NCBI GenBank assembly: GCA_000992165.1
Contig: LBTS01000012.1
Span: 1 to 34,918, forward strand
Origin: Candidatus Moranbacteria bacterium GW2011_GWC2_37_8
GTDB lineage: Bacteria; Patescibacteriota; Minisyncoccia; Moranbacterales; GWC2-37-73
Direction: 5' to 3'
DNA: 34,918 nucleotides
A model generated the notes under the pieces. That model saw nothing but the letters and a program-made list of their open reading frames with translations, ran no database searches and was not told where the DNA came from. The translations under genes and the position numbers were made by a program. Positions 1 to 8,516 of this stretch are shown here, piece after piece. The first letter of the stretch is position 1; every line of letters starts with the position of its first letter.

Positions 1-118
1 CGAAATCTCTTGATTCTTAGGTATTTATTCCTAAAAACCCTCAAGAACTTCCTAATTATCATTTTAGAAAAAATCCCAATATGTATTGTATCTCCTACTC
101 TCTTTTTGCTGTTTAGGA

Positions 119-147
119 TTGACTTCTTTTAAATTTTATGCTAAGCT
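119..147 (+). promoter_or_regulatory. Putative sigma70-type promoter of cassette 1 (TTGACT-17-TAAGCT)
   Basis: TTGACT at 119-124, 17-nt spacer, TAAGCT at 142-147; upstream of the 278 ORF and similar to the element at 1242-1271. Confidence 0.5.
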
Positions 148-180
148 TTTATGTTAATGTTCATTGAAAAATAAATCACG

Positions 181-228
181 AACTGGCAGTTGAATAATTT
201 AAATTATTTGATTGTTTGGCTGTCAGTT
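181..228 (+). promoter_or_regulatory. 5' leader stem-loop, copy 1 (AACTGGCAG...CTGTCAGTT)
   Basis: Inverted repeat with one G-U pair; the same stem recurs at 1306-1354 ahead of a different ORF. Confidence 0.65.
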
Positions 229-277
229 TGTGCAAAAATCAACCACCAACTTATTAGTCCAAAGGAGGGATTAAATC

Positions 278-1081
278 ATGTTAACGACATTATGCTCAGT
301 ATGCTTTCAAGATGTTGAAGTGCTGGATTACAATGCGGAAACGGTAGTTCCGAAGAATCACATGAATCATGATATGCAGCACTGCGTTGGCTCTGGATGT
401 GCAGGTCTTACCTGGGAGCAGTTTGAAGTGTTGGCACAGGAGCACTTTGACGAAGACAGTCACAAGCACATGGTGCAGACGGAGAGCATTAATTATGACC
501 TCGAGTGCTACTTCCGTCGTTTCGCAATGTCGCCTGAGCCGATGGCTCTGACGTGGAAACAGGTGCAGCAGCTGAGCATCTACAAGAGGATTCTCCTTCT
601 GGAGCATCTGGTATCGAAGAGGCAGGTTTTTGAAAAACATCTGCCCAATGATTTCGCTGGCTTTGTTGATGGCATCACGAAACTGCTCTCGGGCATAGAT
701 AAGAGAGATTTCTGGTGCGGGGATGAAGATTGCATTTATCCTACGAGAAAAAAGTTAAACAAGGGCGTCATTGAGCGAAACGGAATAAGGGCATTTTTAA
801 CCACACAATCGCATTTCTCTAACGGGGTGAATCCCAGCATGCATTTCGAAGGAAATTTCAACTACTATCCCGAGGAATCTCCTGCTAGGTGCAACACGAG
901 GCCTGAAGATTTTTCCTGCCCGCCTGATGCAGAATTTGAAATAGTGAAAGCGGCTAATGGCGAAATCATCACCCGTATTTTCGTGGACGTAATGCCAGGG
1001 AGTCCCGTGTTGGAATGGATTTTCCCGTCTGCAACAAATGCTTTAGATGAAGTTTACAGGAAATTTATAGCTGGCTTATAA
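278..1081 (+). CDS. Hypothetical protein with N-terminal Cys/His cluster (CSVC...H...H...C...C)
   Basis: 267-aa ORF; AGGAGGG Shine-Dalgarno upstream; terminator downstream; no family recognised. Confidence 0.8.
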   Translation: MLTTLCSVCFQDVEVLDYNAETVVPKNHMNHDMQHCVGSGCAGLTWEQFEVLAQEHFDEDSHKHMVQTESINYDLECYFRRFAMSPEPMALTWKQVQQLSIYKRILLLEHLVSKRQVFEKHLPNDFAGFVDGITKLLSGIDKRDFWCGDEDCIYPTRKKLNKGVIERNGIRAFLTTQSHFSNGVNPSMHFEGNFNYYPEESPARCNTRPEDFSCPPDAEFEIVKAANGEIITRIFVDVMPGSPVLEWIFPSATNALDEVYRKFIAGL

Positions 1082-1116
1082 TAGCCGCTAAAATTTTTTT
1101 TGAAAGAACTGCAATG

Positions 1117-1148
1117 AAACCGCACGCTTGAATAAGGTGCGGTTTTTT
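1117..1148 (+). terminator. Rho-independent terminator
   Basis: AAACCGCAC...GTGCGGTTT stem followed by a T tract. Confidence 0.8.
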
Positions 1149-1241
1149 CATACTTAATTCAACATTAAAGTCCGAACTTCATCCAAGGCTCGGAGCTAGT
1201 TAAAAAAGAGGTTTATAGTGGTCTCTTTTTGCTGTTTTGGC

Positions 1242-1271
1242 TTGACAAAAGTTCAGATTTTGTACTAATCT
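1242..1271 (+). promoter_or_regulatory. Putative promoter of cassette 2 (TTGACA ... TAATCT)
   Basis: TTGACA at 1242-1247 and TAATCT at 1266-1271; preceded by CTCTTTTTGCTGTTT as in cassette 1. Confidence 0.5.
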
Positions 1272-1305
1272 TCATTATCATTGTTGTTTGAAAAAATGAA
1301 TCATG

Positions 1306-1354
1306 AACTGGCAGTTTAACAATTAAAATTATTTTGATTATTCAACTGCCAGTT
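1306..1354 (+). promoter_or_regulatory. 5' leader stem-loop, copy 2 (AACTGGCAGTT...AACTGCCAGTT)
   Basis: Perfect 11-bp inverted repeat, homologous to 181-228. Confidence 0.7.
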
Positions 1355-1396
1355 TGTGGGGGAGTATTATGCGACATTTAACCAAGGGAGAACAGA

Positions 1397-1642
1397 ATGA
1401 ATACACAAATTGTAAAGAGGGGATTTAAAGAAGAACTACAAGATGTTTTCATTGCAAACTTAGCTGAAGGACAAAATGAACATAGCCCTGCTGCCGTTTC
1501 TCACTTCGTTGGGAGCGATGAAGTCACCATTCGCAGCACTAATCAAAGAAGCTATGGGTCGATTCCGATTAATGGAAGGGAAAGCCTAAAGCTTCTGCGC
1601 GACGCCATGATTGAAATCTGCAGGATGGAAGGCATCGAGTAG
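1397..1642 (+). CDS. Hypothetical protein, 81 aa
   Basis: ORF with AAGGGAG Shine-Dalgarno, between the leader stem-loop and a terminator. Confidence 0.7.
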   Translation: MNTQIVKRGFKEELQDVFIANLAEGQNEHSPAAVSHFVGSDEVTIRSTNQRSYGSIPINGRESLKLLRDAMIEICRMEGIE

Positions 1643-1679
1643 TATTTACAAGGTGATATTTAGCATTTTCATGCAGTAG

Positions 1680-1711
1680 CGCACGACCTTCGGGTACGTG
1701 CGTTTTTTTAT
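1680..1711 (+). terminator. Rho-independent terminator
   Basis: CGCACGACC-TTCG-GGTACGTGCG stem followed by T7. Confidence 0.8.
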
Positions 1712-1795
1712 ATCTAATTCAAATTTAGTGTAGCTGCCGGCAAATCTACCTCCTATTGTATGTAATTTAAAGAACATAGATGAGTAATAATAAAT

Positions 1796-2284
1796 ATGGA
1801 TAATGACAAGCAAATAAGAAAATATTTATTGTGGATATTGGATGGGGGAGATGCTCACATGAATTTTGATAGTATTCTAAAGGATTTTCCCATGAATCAA
1901 ATTAACGTTGTTTTCCCGGGAAGTACTTATTCATTTTGGGGCGCGCTAGAGCATGTGCGAAGAACGCAAGAAGATATTATTGATTTTATTGAAAATCCTA
2001 AATATAAAGAGCGAAAGTGGCCAGAAGATTATTGGCCACGAAAAGAAATTCTGGCATCTGCTTCGGATTGGAATAAGACCATAAAGAAATATAAACAAGA
2101 CTTAGAAATACTTAAAAAGATTATCACAAATCCACAAACAAATTTATATGAAAAAATTCCGCACGGCAGTGGCCAGACTGTTTTTCGTGAAATCCTTTTA
2201 ATTGTTGATCACACCTCATACCAACTTGGTGAGCTAGCCACCATGCGAAGAGTTTTTGGCCATTGGGATATCACGCATGAATAA
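1796..2284 (+). CDS. DinB-superfamily-like protein
   Basis: 162-aa ORF; pattern such as SFWGALEHVRRTQEDIIDFI...LLIVDHTSYQLGELATMRRV resembles DinB/DUF664 helices. Confidence 0.65.
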   Translation: MDNDKQIRKYLLWILDGGDAHMNFDSILKDFPMNQINVVFPGSTYSFWGALEHVRRTQEDIIDFIENPKYKERKWPEDYWPRKEILASASDWNKTIKKYKQDLEILKKIITNPQTNLYEKIPHGSGQTVFREILLIVDHTSYQLGELATMRRVFGHWDITHE

Positions 2285-2335
2285 ATTGAGAAATCTTGTA
2301 AAACACGCAGGATTTCATGAAGCAGAATAAAAATT

Positions 2336-2773
2336 ATGAAAATCAAAAGAATAGACCACGTGGGAATTGTCGTAAATAACCTTTCTGCGGCGAAAGAATT
2401 TTTTATTGACCTTGGACTTGAATTGCAAGGCGAAGCTCGACTAGAAGGAGAATGGCTTGATAAAATAGTTGGTCTTAATAATGTCAAAACAGAAATTGTG
2501 ATGTTTCAATCGCCAGATGGTCATCTAAATCTGGAATTAGCCAAATTTGTTGCGCCCGCAGATGAAAGCGAAGTCGAGCGTCCACTAGCAAATACCTTGG
2601 GTATCCGCCATATTGCATTTGTTGTCGAAGATATTGAAGCTGTTGTTGCCAAATTGAAAAAGAAAGGTGTGGAATTTTTTAGTGAGATACAAACATATGA
2701 AGACAGCTACAAACTTTGTTATCTTCGTGGACCGGAGGGTATTATTTTAGAGTTAGCGGAAGAAATTAAATAA
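2336..2773 (+). CDS. VOC family (glyoxalase / methylmalonyl-CoA epimerase-like) protein
   Basis: IDHVGIVVNNLSAAKEFFIDLGLEL...GIRHIAFVVEDIEAVVAKLK...YLRGPEGIILELAEE. Confidence 0.85.
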   Translation: MKIKRIDHVGIVVNNLSAAKEFFIDLGLELQGEARLEGEWLDKIVGLNNVKTEIVMFQSPDGHLNLELAKFVAPADESEVERPLANTLGIRHIAFVVEDIEAVVAKLKKKGVEFFSEIQTYEDSYKLCYLRGPEGIILELAEEIK

Positions 2774-2833
2774 AATAGATATTGAAAATGGAGCGGAATT
2801 GTGGCGGCTTTAATTTATCCAATTTGAATAAAG

Positions 2834-2862
2834 TTGACAAATTATTAAAAATATTGTATGCT
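2834..2862 (+). promoter_or_regulatory. Putative promoter (TTGACA-17-TATGCT)
   Basis: Hexamers with a 17-nt spacer upstream of the ATP-grasp ORF. Confidence 0.6.
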
Positions 2863-2944
2863 TAATATCTTGTGAAATGAGGGACTCTTTTGCAATATCG
2901 CATTCAAAAAACTTTATCTAGATTAACATGAACCTTTTAACTAT

Positions 2945-3940
2945 TTGGCAGTATTGGGAATAGCACATGGTTTCTTAAGTCTTGAAATATTTATGAAAAA
3001 AAATCCTCTTATTATCAAAAACGCTGTCTTGAATATGGGTGGCACTATTGAAGAATTTATTCCTGAGCGAGGATGTTTCTATATTAATGTGTTAGGAAAG
3101 TGTATTCTATTGGAGCGAAAAATTTCCATCACGCGGCAATCATTTGTGAGTGGTCAATTGACCAGATGCAAAGATATTACCAATGAGCTCTTGCGCATCA
3201 ATGGTTTGCCGACGCCTGAAACGAGATGTTTTTATAAAAAAAGTTATTTAGCAGCAGATGTGGAAAAGAAGCTTGCTGAGCTTCATTTTCCAATCATTTT
3301 GAAAGATGCTCAAGGCTCAAATAGTCGTGGAATTTTTCCATTGATTGGGAATATCAAGGACGCCATGATTGTGCTTGAAGAGGAATTGCCGCATTATCGC
3401 AGTATGATTGCACAGGAAATGGTGTTCGGAAAAGAGTATAGGATATTAATCTTGGATGAAAAGGTTATCGGAGCGCTTGAAATGATTCCGCCGTATGCTG
3501 TTGGGGATGGCGTTTCCACTATCCGTAACATTATTGAAAAAAAACAGTCTTCAACGGAAAAAAGAACTGAATTCGATGAAAAACTAGAACAGATTTTGCA
3601 AGAACAAAATTTCACGTTGGAAAGTATCATGTCTAAAAATGAAATTGCATATATTAAAAAAAGTTCATGTCTGGCTGAGGGTGGAGAAACTCGCGATGTG
3701 ACTGATAGTGTGCACTCAGATATTGAAAAAACTTGCGTTGCTGCTTCCAAGGTTGTTGGAAAATATTTAGTTGGCATTGATGTGATGTGCGAAGATATTT
3801 CTTTGGATCCTAAAAAGCAGACGTTTAATATCATCGAAATAAATGGCAAGCCTGATTTATATATCCACTACAATCCCTCCCATGGTCAAACTAGAAATGT
3901 AGTGGAAGACATTGTTAAATTCATGGTCAAGGTTTCTTAA
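2945..3940 (+). CDS. ATP-grasp protein resembling the ATP-grasp domain of cyanophycin synthetase / GshAB
   Basis: FPIILKDAQGSNSRGI, GDGVSTIRNIIEKK, SCLAEGGETRDVTDSVHSD, VGIDVMCEDIS, FNIIEINGKP; start codon uncertain (2945 or 2993). Confidence 0.75.
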   Translation: MAVLGIAHGFLSLEIFMKKNPLIIKNAVLNMGGTIEEFIPERGCFYINVLGKCILLERKISITRQSFVSGQLTRCKDITNELLRINGLPTPETRCFYKKSYLAADVEKKLAELHFPIILKDAQGSNSRGIFPLIGNIKDAMIVLEEELPHYRSMIAQEMVFGKEYRILILDEKVIGALEMIPPYAVGDGVSTIRNIIEKKQSSTEKRTEFDEKLEQILQEQNFTLESIMSKNEIAYIKKSSCLAEGGETRDVTDSVHSDIEKTCVAASKVVGKYLVGIDVMCEDISLDPKKQTFNIIEINGKPDLYIHYNPSHGQTRNVVEDIVKFMVKVS

Positions 3941-3999
3941 AAAATCTGACTTAGACTAAATAAAAACCATCAAAAAAAATTTTTAATCAAGTAATCAAA

Positions 4000-4086
4000 T
4001 AAATAGGTATTAACCCCGGGACTTGATGTTAATACGCCCGCCCGCTTCGATACGCGAAGCATTTCGGGCAGGCGCTCGGAAATAAA
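4000..4086 (-). repeat. Modular intergenic palindromic repeat, copy R1 (inverted orientation)
   Basis: Reverse complement carries CCGAGCGCCTGCCCGAAATGCTTCGCGTATCGAAGCGGGCGGGCG...CCCGGGGTTAATACCTATTTA, shared with R2-R5. Confidence 0.85.
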
Positions 4087-4090
4087 AAGA

Positions 4091-5056
4091 ATGAATATTT
4101 TCTATCCGATTCAAATATTGGCTGATTGGCTGACTTACTCAGCGTTTCAAATTATTCCGGAAACACTGCTGGCCAGTGCAGTTAATTTTTTTATCTTCGA
4201 TACAATTAAAATTATTTTGCTTTTGCTTGTGATCATTTTCTCAGTTTCAATTATCCGTTCATTTTTACCTCCCGAAAAAATTAGAAACATTCTTTCGCAT
4301 GAGAAAAAATATGTTGGAAATTTCCTAGCTTCACTTTTGGGAATTATCACGCCATTTTGTTCTTGCAGTGCGGTGCCATTATTCCTAGGATTTGTGCAGG
4401 CTGGCGTTCCTCTTGGCACCACTTTTTCTTTCTTGGTGGCTTCTCCAATGATTAATGAAGTCGCGTTAGTGTTACTACTGGGAATGTTTGGATGGAAAAT
4501 TGCACTGCTCTACATCGTTAGCGGGCTCTTGATTGCGATATTCGCTGGAATGGTTATCGAAAAAATGGACGTGAGAAGCTTAGTGGAGGAATTCGCACTT
4601 AATGGAAACGGAAAAAATCTTAATCTTCCCGAATTAAATTGGAAAGAAAGAATAGAATATGCAAAAACATATACTCTGGATATTGTGAAGAAGGTCTGGA
4701 TCTACGTTGTGATTGGAGTTGGTTTGGGCGCATGGATTCACGGATATGTCCCAGCTGATTTTTTAGCTCAGTATGCAGGAAGCGGTAGATGGTATGCTGT
4801 TCCGCTTGCAGTTTTGATTGGTGTCCCGCTTTATTCTAATGCTGCCGGGGTGATTCCACTTGTGGGAGCACTTACAGAAAAAGGTGTAGCCATGGGAACA
4901 GCGCTGGCTTTTATGATGGCTGTGACAGCACTGTCGCTCCCTGAATTTATGATTTTAAAGAAGGTAATGAAGACAAGACTCATACTACTTTTTGCGGGTA
5001 TCGTTGGAATGGGAATAATTTTTACGGGATATTTGTTTAATATAATTTTAAAGTAA
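4091..5056 (+). CDS. Permease of the ArsP/DUF318 (COG0701) family
   Basis: Multi-TM protein with FCSCSAVPLFLGFVQAGVPLG...ASPMINEVAL signature. Confidence 0.85.
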   Translation: MNIFYPIQILADWLTYSAFQIIPETLLASAVNFFIFDTIKIILLLLVIIFSVSIIRSFLPPEKIRNILSHEKKYVGNFLASLLGIITPFCSCSAVPLFLGFVQAGVPLGTTFSFLVASPMINEVALVLLLGMFGWKIALLYIVSGLLIAIFAGMVIEKMDVRSLVEEFALNGNGKNLNLPELNWKERIEYAKTYTLDIVKKVWIYVVIGVGLGAWIHGYVPADFLAQYAGSGRWYAVPLAVLIGVPLYSNAAGVIPLVGALTEKGVAMGTALAFMMAVTALSLPEFMILKKVMKTRLILLFAGIVGMGIIFTGYLFNIILK

Positions 5057-5075
5057 TGTTTTTCATGTATTTAAT

Positions 5076-5106
5076 AAAAAGCTACCAGAATTGGTAGCTT
5101 TTTATT
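5076..5106 (+). terminator. Rho-independent terminator
   Basis: AAAAAGCTACCA-GAAT-TGGTAGCTTTTT. Confidence 0.85.
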
Positions 5107-5256
5107 TATTGTCGAGCGAGTGAAGACATCAAAGAGGTCTGATACCTCGCGGCTTGGCACAGTCGTTCGCGAAAGATATGTCTTGCCGCGGAAACCCAAA
5201 GGGTTCGGGGCTTGCCTACCGGTAGGCAAGCTTGCCCGGGGTTAATACCTATTTAT
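5105..5256 (+). repeat. Modular intergenic palindromic repeat, copy R2
   Basis: GAGCGAGTGAAGACATCAAAGAGGTCTGATACCTCGCGGCTTG...CGGGGTTAATACCTATTTA shared with R3, with extra modules. Confidence 0.85.
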
Positions 5257-8200
5257 TTTTTCCTATCGTATTTCCATTTTTCTCCTTCAAATGTTTGATA
5301 AAGTAACGGAAAGATTACGAGTGTCAAAATGGTGGACGCTGAAAGGCCAAAGATAATAGCCCAAGCTAAGCCCTCCCAGACAGGATCGGTGATTATTGTA
5401 AGTGAGCCTAGGATGGCGGTAAGTGACGTCAGGAGGATAGGCAACAATCGAACGCGACCAGCCTCCATGAGCGCATCAGTAAGTTCCATGCCGTGCTCTT
5501 TGAGTTCATCTAAGTATGCAAGATAAATGATGGCATTTTTTACAACGATTCCGGCTAATGCAATAACTCCAATCATCGATGTTGCATTAAAGTAAGTCCC
5601 TTTTGTAGCTCCCAATATTGCAAATCCAACAAGTACTCCAATCATAGCTAGTGGAATAGTTGCCATGATAAGAAGGGGCACAACAACTGAACGTAATTGA
5701 ATGACGAGCACAAAATATATCAGTAAAAGAGCTACAGCCATAGCTGTTCCAAGGTCGCGGAAAATCTCAAGTGTCAGTTTCCATTCGCCATCAATGCGGA
5801 TTTCCGCGCTTTGTCCGGCTGCATTTTCGTAAGTGACTCCTAGCGGAGACCAAGAGGTAATGTGACCTGTATTGTCAGAAAGATGATAGCTGAGAAGTTT
5901 TGGAAAAAGATCCAGCACTGCATACATGACGCTTCGATTTCCCATTTCTCCGCTCACATAAATGACCTTCTGGCGAGAGTCGGTGGCAATTTCACTTTGT
6001 TGGGCAAGAGGTTGCTCAAGTAGTAATTCAGATATGGGGACAGTCTGTCCAGTTGAGCTTTTCACGGTAAGTCGCGAAAGATCATTCGTGCTTTGGCGAT
6101 CTTGAGATTCCATGCGAACTCTGACAAATTGCTGTTCTGCTTGGCGTTCTCCGAAATTTGGAGTTGCGGAATAGCGGGCAACATTAATGCCAGATAGAGC
6201 ACCATGAAGAGTTTCAATGATTGCAGCAGGAGATATCCCAAGTCTGCCAGCTTTTTCAATATCAACTGCATATTGTTTTTCGTATGAGCGTTGCGAAGTA
6301 GTGGTTTTAAGATCGACAATTCCAGGTATACCGCTTGAAATTTTTTCCAAATCTTGTGCTGTCGCTGTCAGTAGTTCCTGATCATCGCCCTGAACTTTTA
6401 GAAAAAAAGTAGAACGTACTGGAGGTCCTGGTGGATCCTCAACAACTGTTATTTTTGCGTCGCCTTCACTTATTAGAACTTCTTGATTTAAAGTGTTGCG
6501 TAGGCGCTGCGCTATTTGTTCTGATGTTTCTTTACGCTCCTTGTGTGGAGTGAGATTTATTTTCAGTGTTGCCTGATTTTCTCCTGAGCGCATGAAACTT
6601 CCCTTGAAAAGACCATTGAAATCAGATATTGGTGCAGCTCCTATAAAGCTTTCAATACTGGTAATCTCTGGAGAATTCAGGGCGGAATTTTCAAGCCTAG
6701 AAGAAACCTCTTTGGTTTTGATATATGAGGCTGAGCTTGGCAGGTCTAAATAAATGTAGAATTGCTCCTTATCGGCTTTTGGCAACATGCGAAATTGTAC
6801 AATCTTAAGCAAAGGCAGTAGTAGGGAAAGAAAAAGCAGGACTCCTGCTGAAGCAAGAACAATATTTTTCTTACGTTTGTTTCTGGTCAAGACGCCGATT
6901 AATTTTGCATAGGAATCTTCAACGCGGTGGATTGATTTTACGAAAATATTTTCATGCTCCTCAATCTTATGCGAAGAAAAAATTCCGGTAAGTGCAGGAT
7001 TTATTGTGAAAGCTATGAAAAGCGATACAAGTAATGTTATGGATACGAAAAAGGGAATAGGACTCATGTATGGCCCCATCATGCCACTTACGAATGCCAT
7101 TGGAATAAATGCTAGCAAAATAGTTATAGTGGACATGAACACTCCCATTCCGACCTCATCAACCGCCTCTATGATTAAAGTCGATTTGTGTTTACCCGGG
7201 TTATTCTTGATGGTGCGGTGTACATTTTCAATAATGACGATAGCGTCATCCACTAAAAGTCCCAGTGCTAAGATAAGCGCAAAAAGTGTAATGCGGTTTA
7301 CTGTTTGCCCTGCCAGCAATCCTATTCCAAAAGATGTGAGCAGGGTAAGAGGGATTGAAATTGCGACAATCAAGGAATTCCGCAGGCCCAAAAAAGCCAT
7401 AAGAATAATAACTACAATCAAGATGGATAAGATAAGATGTTTCGTGAGTGTGGAAATTTCTTCATGGGCAGTTTCTCCATCATCTCGCATGACTGATAAA
7501 TTTACGGAAGAAAATTTATTCCGTTTTTGAATCTCAGTAAGTTTTTCGCGGACTGAACTTGTCACACTGCTGATGTTGGCACCTTTTATTTTAGCAATCG
7601 TTACATAGGCTGCATCTTTCGAGTCAGAATCCCTTTGGGCAAGATGAACATTGCTGGTTATTTCTCCAGGACCTTCGGTTATTTTTGCTACATCTGCTAG
7701 TTTCACGGGTTTGTCCTGGTCTGAAATGATAACAATATTTGCCGCATCATTGGCGGATGAAATGCTACCATTAATTCTTAGGACGCCTGTGTCGCTGCCA
7801 TTTTTAAGTGGCTCATTCGTATAAATGCCGTTCGTACTTTTTAAAATTCCAATCACATCAGAAATGGTCAGATGATAGTAAGATATTTTTTCGCTATCAA
7901 GCTCGACTTGCAGATTGTTATTCATTCCTCCGGTTACCTCAACTTTTGATGTGCCGCTGACAAGCTTAAGTTCGTCTGACAGATCGAAAGCTAGAGCTCT
8001 AAGAGCCTGCGGTGAATAATTGTCAGATGTTAGTGCTATGCTGATTATTGGGACATCATCCGGATCCATGGTGACTAATGAGGCATCACTCGCACCAATT
8101 GGTTTTTGATACTCATTATCTCGCAGTTTTTGAGAAAGTGAAATTTTTGCATCTTCGGCTGGGGTGCCCACTTTAAATTGCACCATGACAACGCTTTGCC

Positions 8201-8516
8201 CTCCATCGAATGAGTGTGAGATAAGCTGATCAATATTGGGGAGTTGACTTATGGCATCTTCCATTGGACGGGTAACAAGTTCATGAACTTGTTTGGCGTT
8301 AGCTCCTGCAAAGTTAGTTGAAACAGTAAAAGCTGGAGCAACAATGTCAGGATTATAAGCCTTTGGCATCAAAATGAAGCTGCCGATTCCCCAGATGACA
8401 ATAAAAAGCATGGCTAAAATATTTAGTTCGCGATTTTTTACAAACACCCTGGCCATTTTTCCAGCAAGACCTAATTTTTTTATTGGTTCAATATCGTTTG
8501 AATTAATTTGTTTCAT
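5253..8516 (-). CDS. Efflux RND transporter permease subunit (AcrB/HAE family)
   Basis: 1087 aa; N-terminal hydrophobic segment, LGLLVDDAIVIIENV, GIVVKNAIIYLAYLDE and RND architecture. Confidence 0.93.
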   Translation of the reverse strand: MKQINSNDIEPIKKLGLAGKMARVFVKNRELNILAMLFIVIWGIGSFILMPKAYNPDIVAPAFTVSTNFAGANAKQVHELVTRPMEDAISQLPNIDQLISHSFDGGQSVVMVQFKVGTPAEDAKISLSQKLRDNEYQKPIGASDASLVTMDPDDVPIISIALTSDNYSPQALRALAFDLSDELKLVSGTSKVEVTGGMNNNLQVELDSEKISYYHLTISDVIGILKSTNGIYTNEPLKNGSDTGVLRINGSISSANDAANIVIISDQDKPVKLADVAKITEGPGEITSNVHLAQRDSDSKDAAYVTIAKIKGANISSVTSSVREKLTEIQKRNKFSSVNLSVMRDDGETAHEEISTLTKHLILSILIVVIILMAFLGLRNSLIVAISIPLTLLTSFGIGLLAGQTVNRITLFALILALGLLVDDAIVIIENVHRTIKNNPGKHKSTLIIEAVDEVGMGVFMSTITILLAFIPMAFVSGMMGPYMSPIPFFVSITLLVSLFIAFTINPALTGIFSSHKIEEHENIFVKSIHRVEDSYAKLIGVLTRNKRKKNIVLASAGVLLFLSLLLPLLKIVQFRMLPKADKEQFYIYLDLPSSASYIKTKEVSSRLENSALNSPEITSIESFIGAAPISDFNGLFKGSFMRSGENQATLKINLTPHKERKETSEQIAQRLRNTLNQEVLISEGDAKITVVEDPPGPPVRSTFFLKVQGDDQELLTATAQDLEKISSGIPGIVDLKTTTSQRSYEKQYAVDIEKAGRLGISPAAIIETLHGALSGINVARYSATPNFGERQAEQQFVRVRMESQDRQSTNDLSRLTVKSSTGQTVPISELLLEQPLAQQSEIATDSRQKVIYVSGEMGNRSVMYAVLDLFPKLLSYHLSDNTGHITSWSPLGVTYENAAGQSAEIRIDGEWKLTLEIFRDLGTAMAVALLLIYFVLVIQLRSVVVPLLIMATIPLAMIGVLVGFAILGATKGTYFNATSMIGVIALAGIVVKNAIIYLAYLDELKEHGMELTDALMEAGRVRLLPILLTSLTAILGSLTIITDPVWEGLAWAIIFGLSASTILTLVIFPLLYQTFEGEKWKYDRKK

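Noticed and set aside
296-640. Antisense ORFs opposite well-supported genes (for example 296-640 -, 3394-3849 -, 7006-7530 +, 18518-18943 -, 33641-34165 -)
   Set aside because: They mirror coding strands of recognised or well-supported genes and have no family motif or own RBS evidence.
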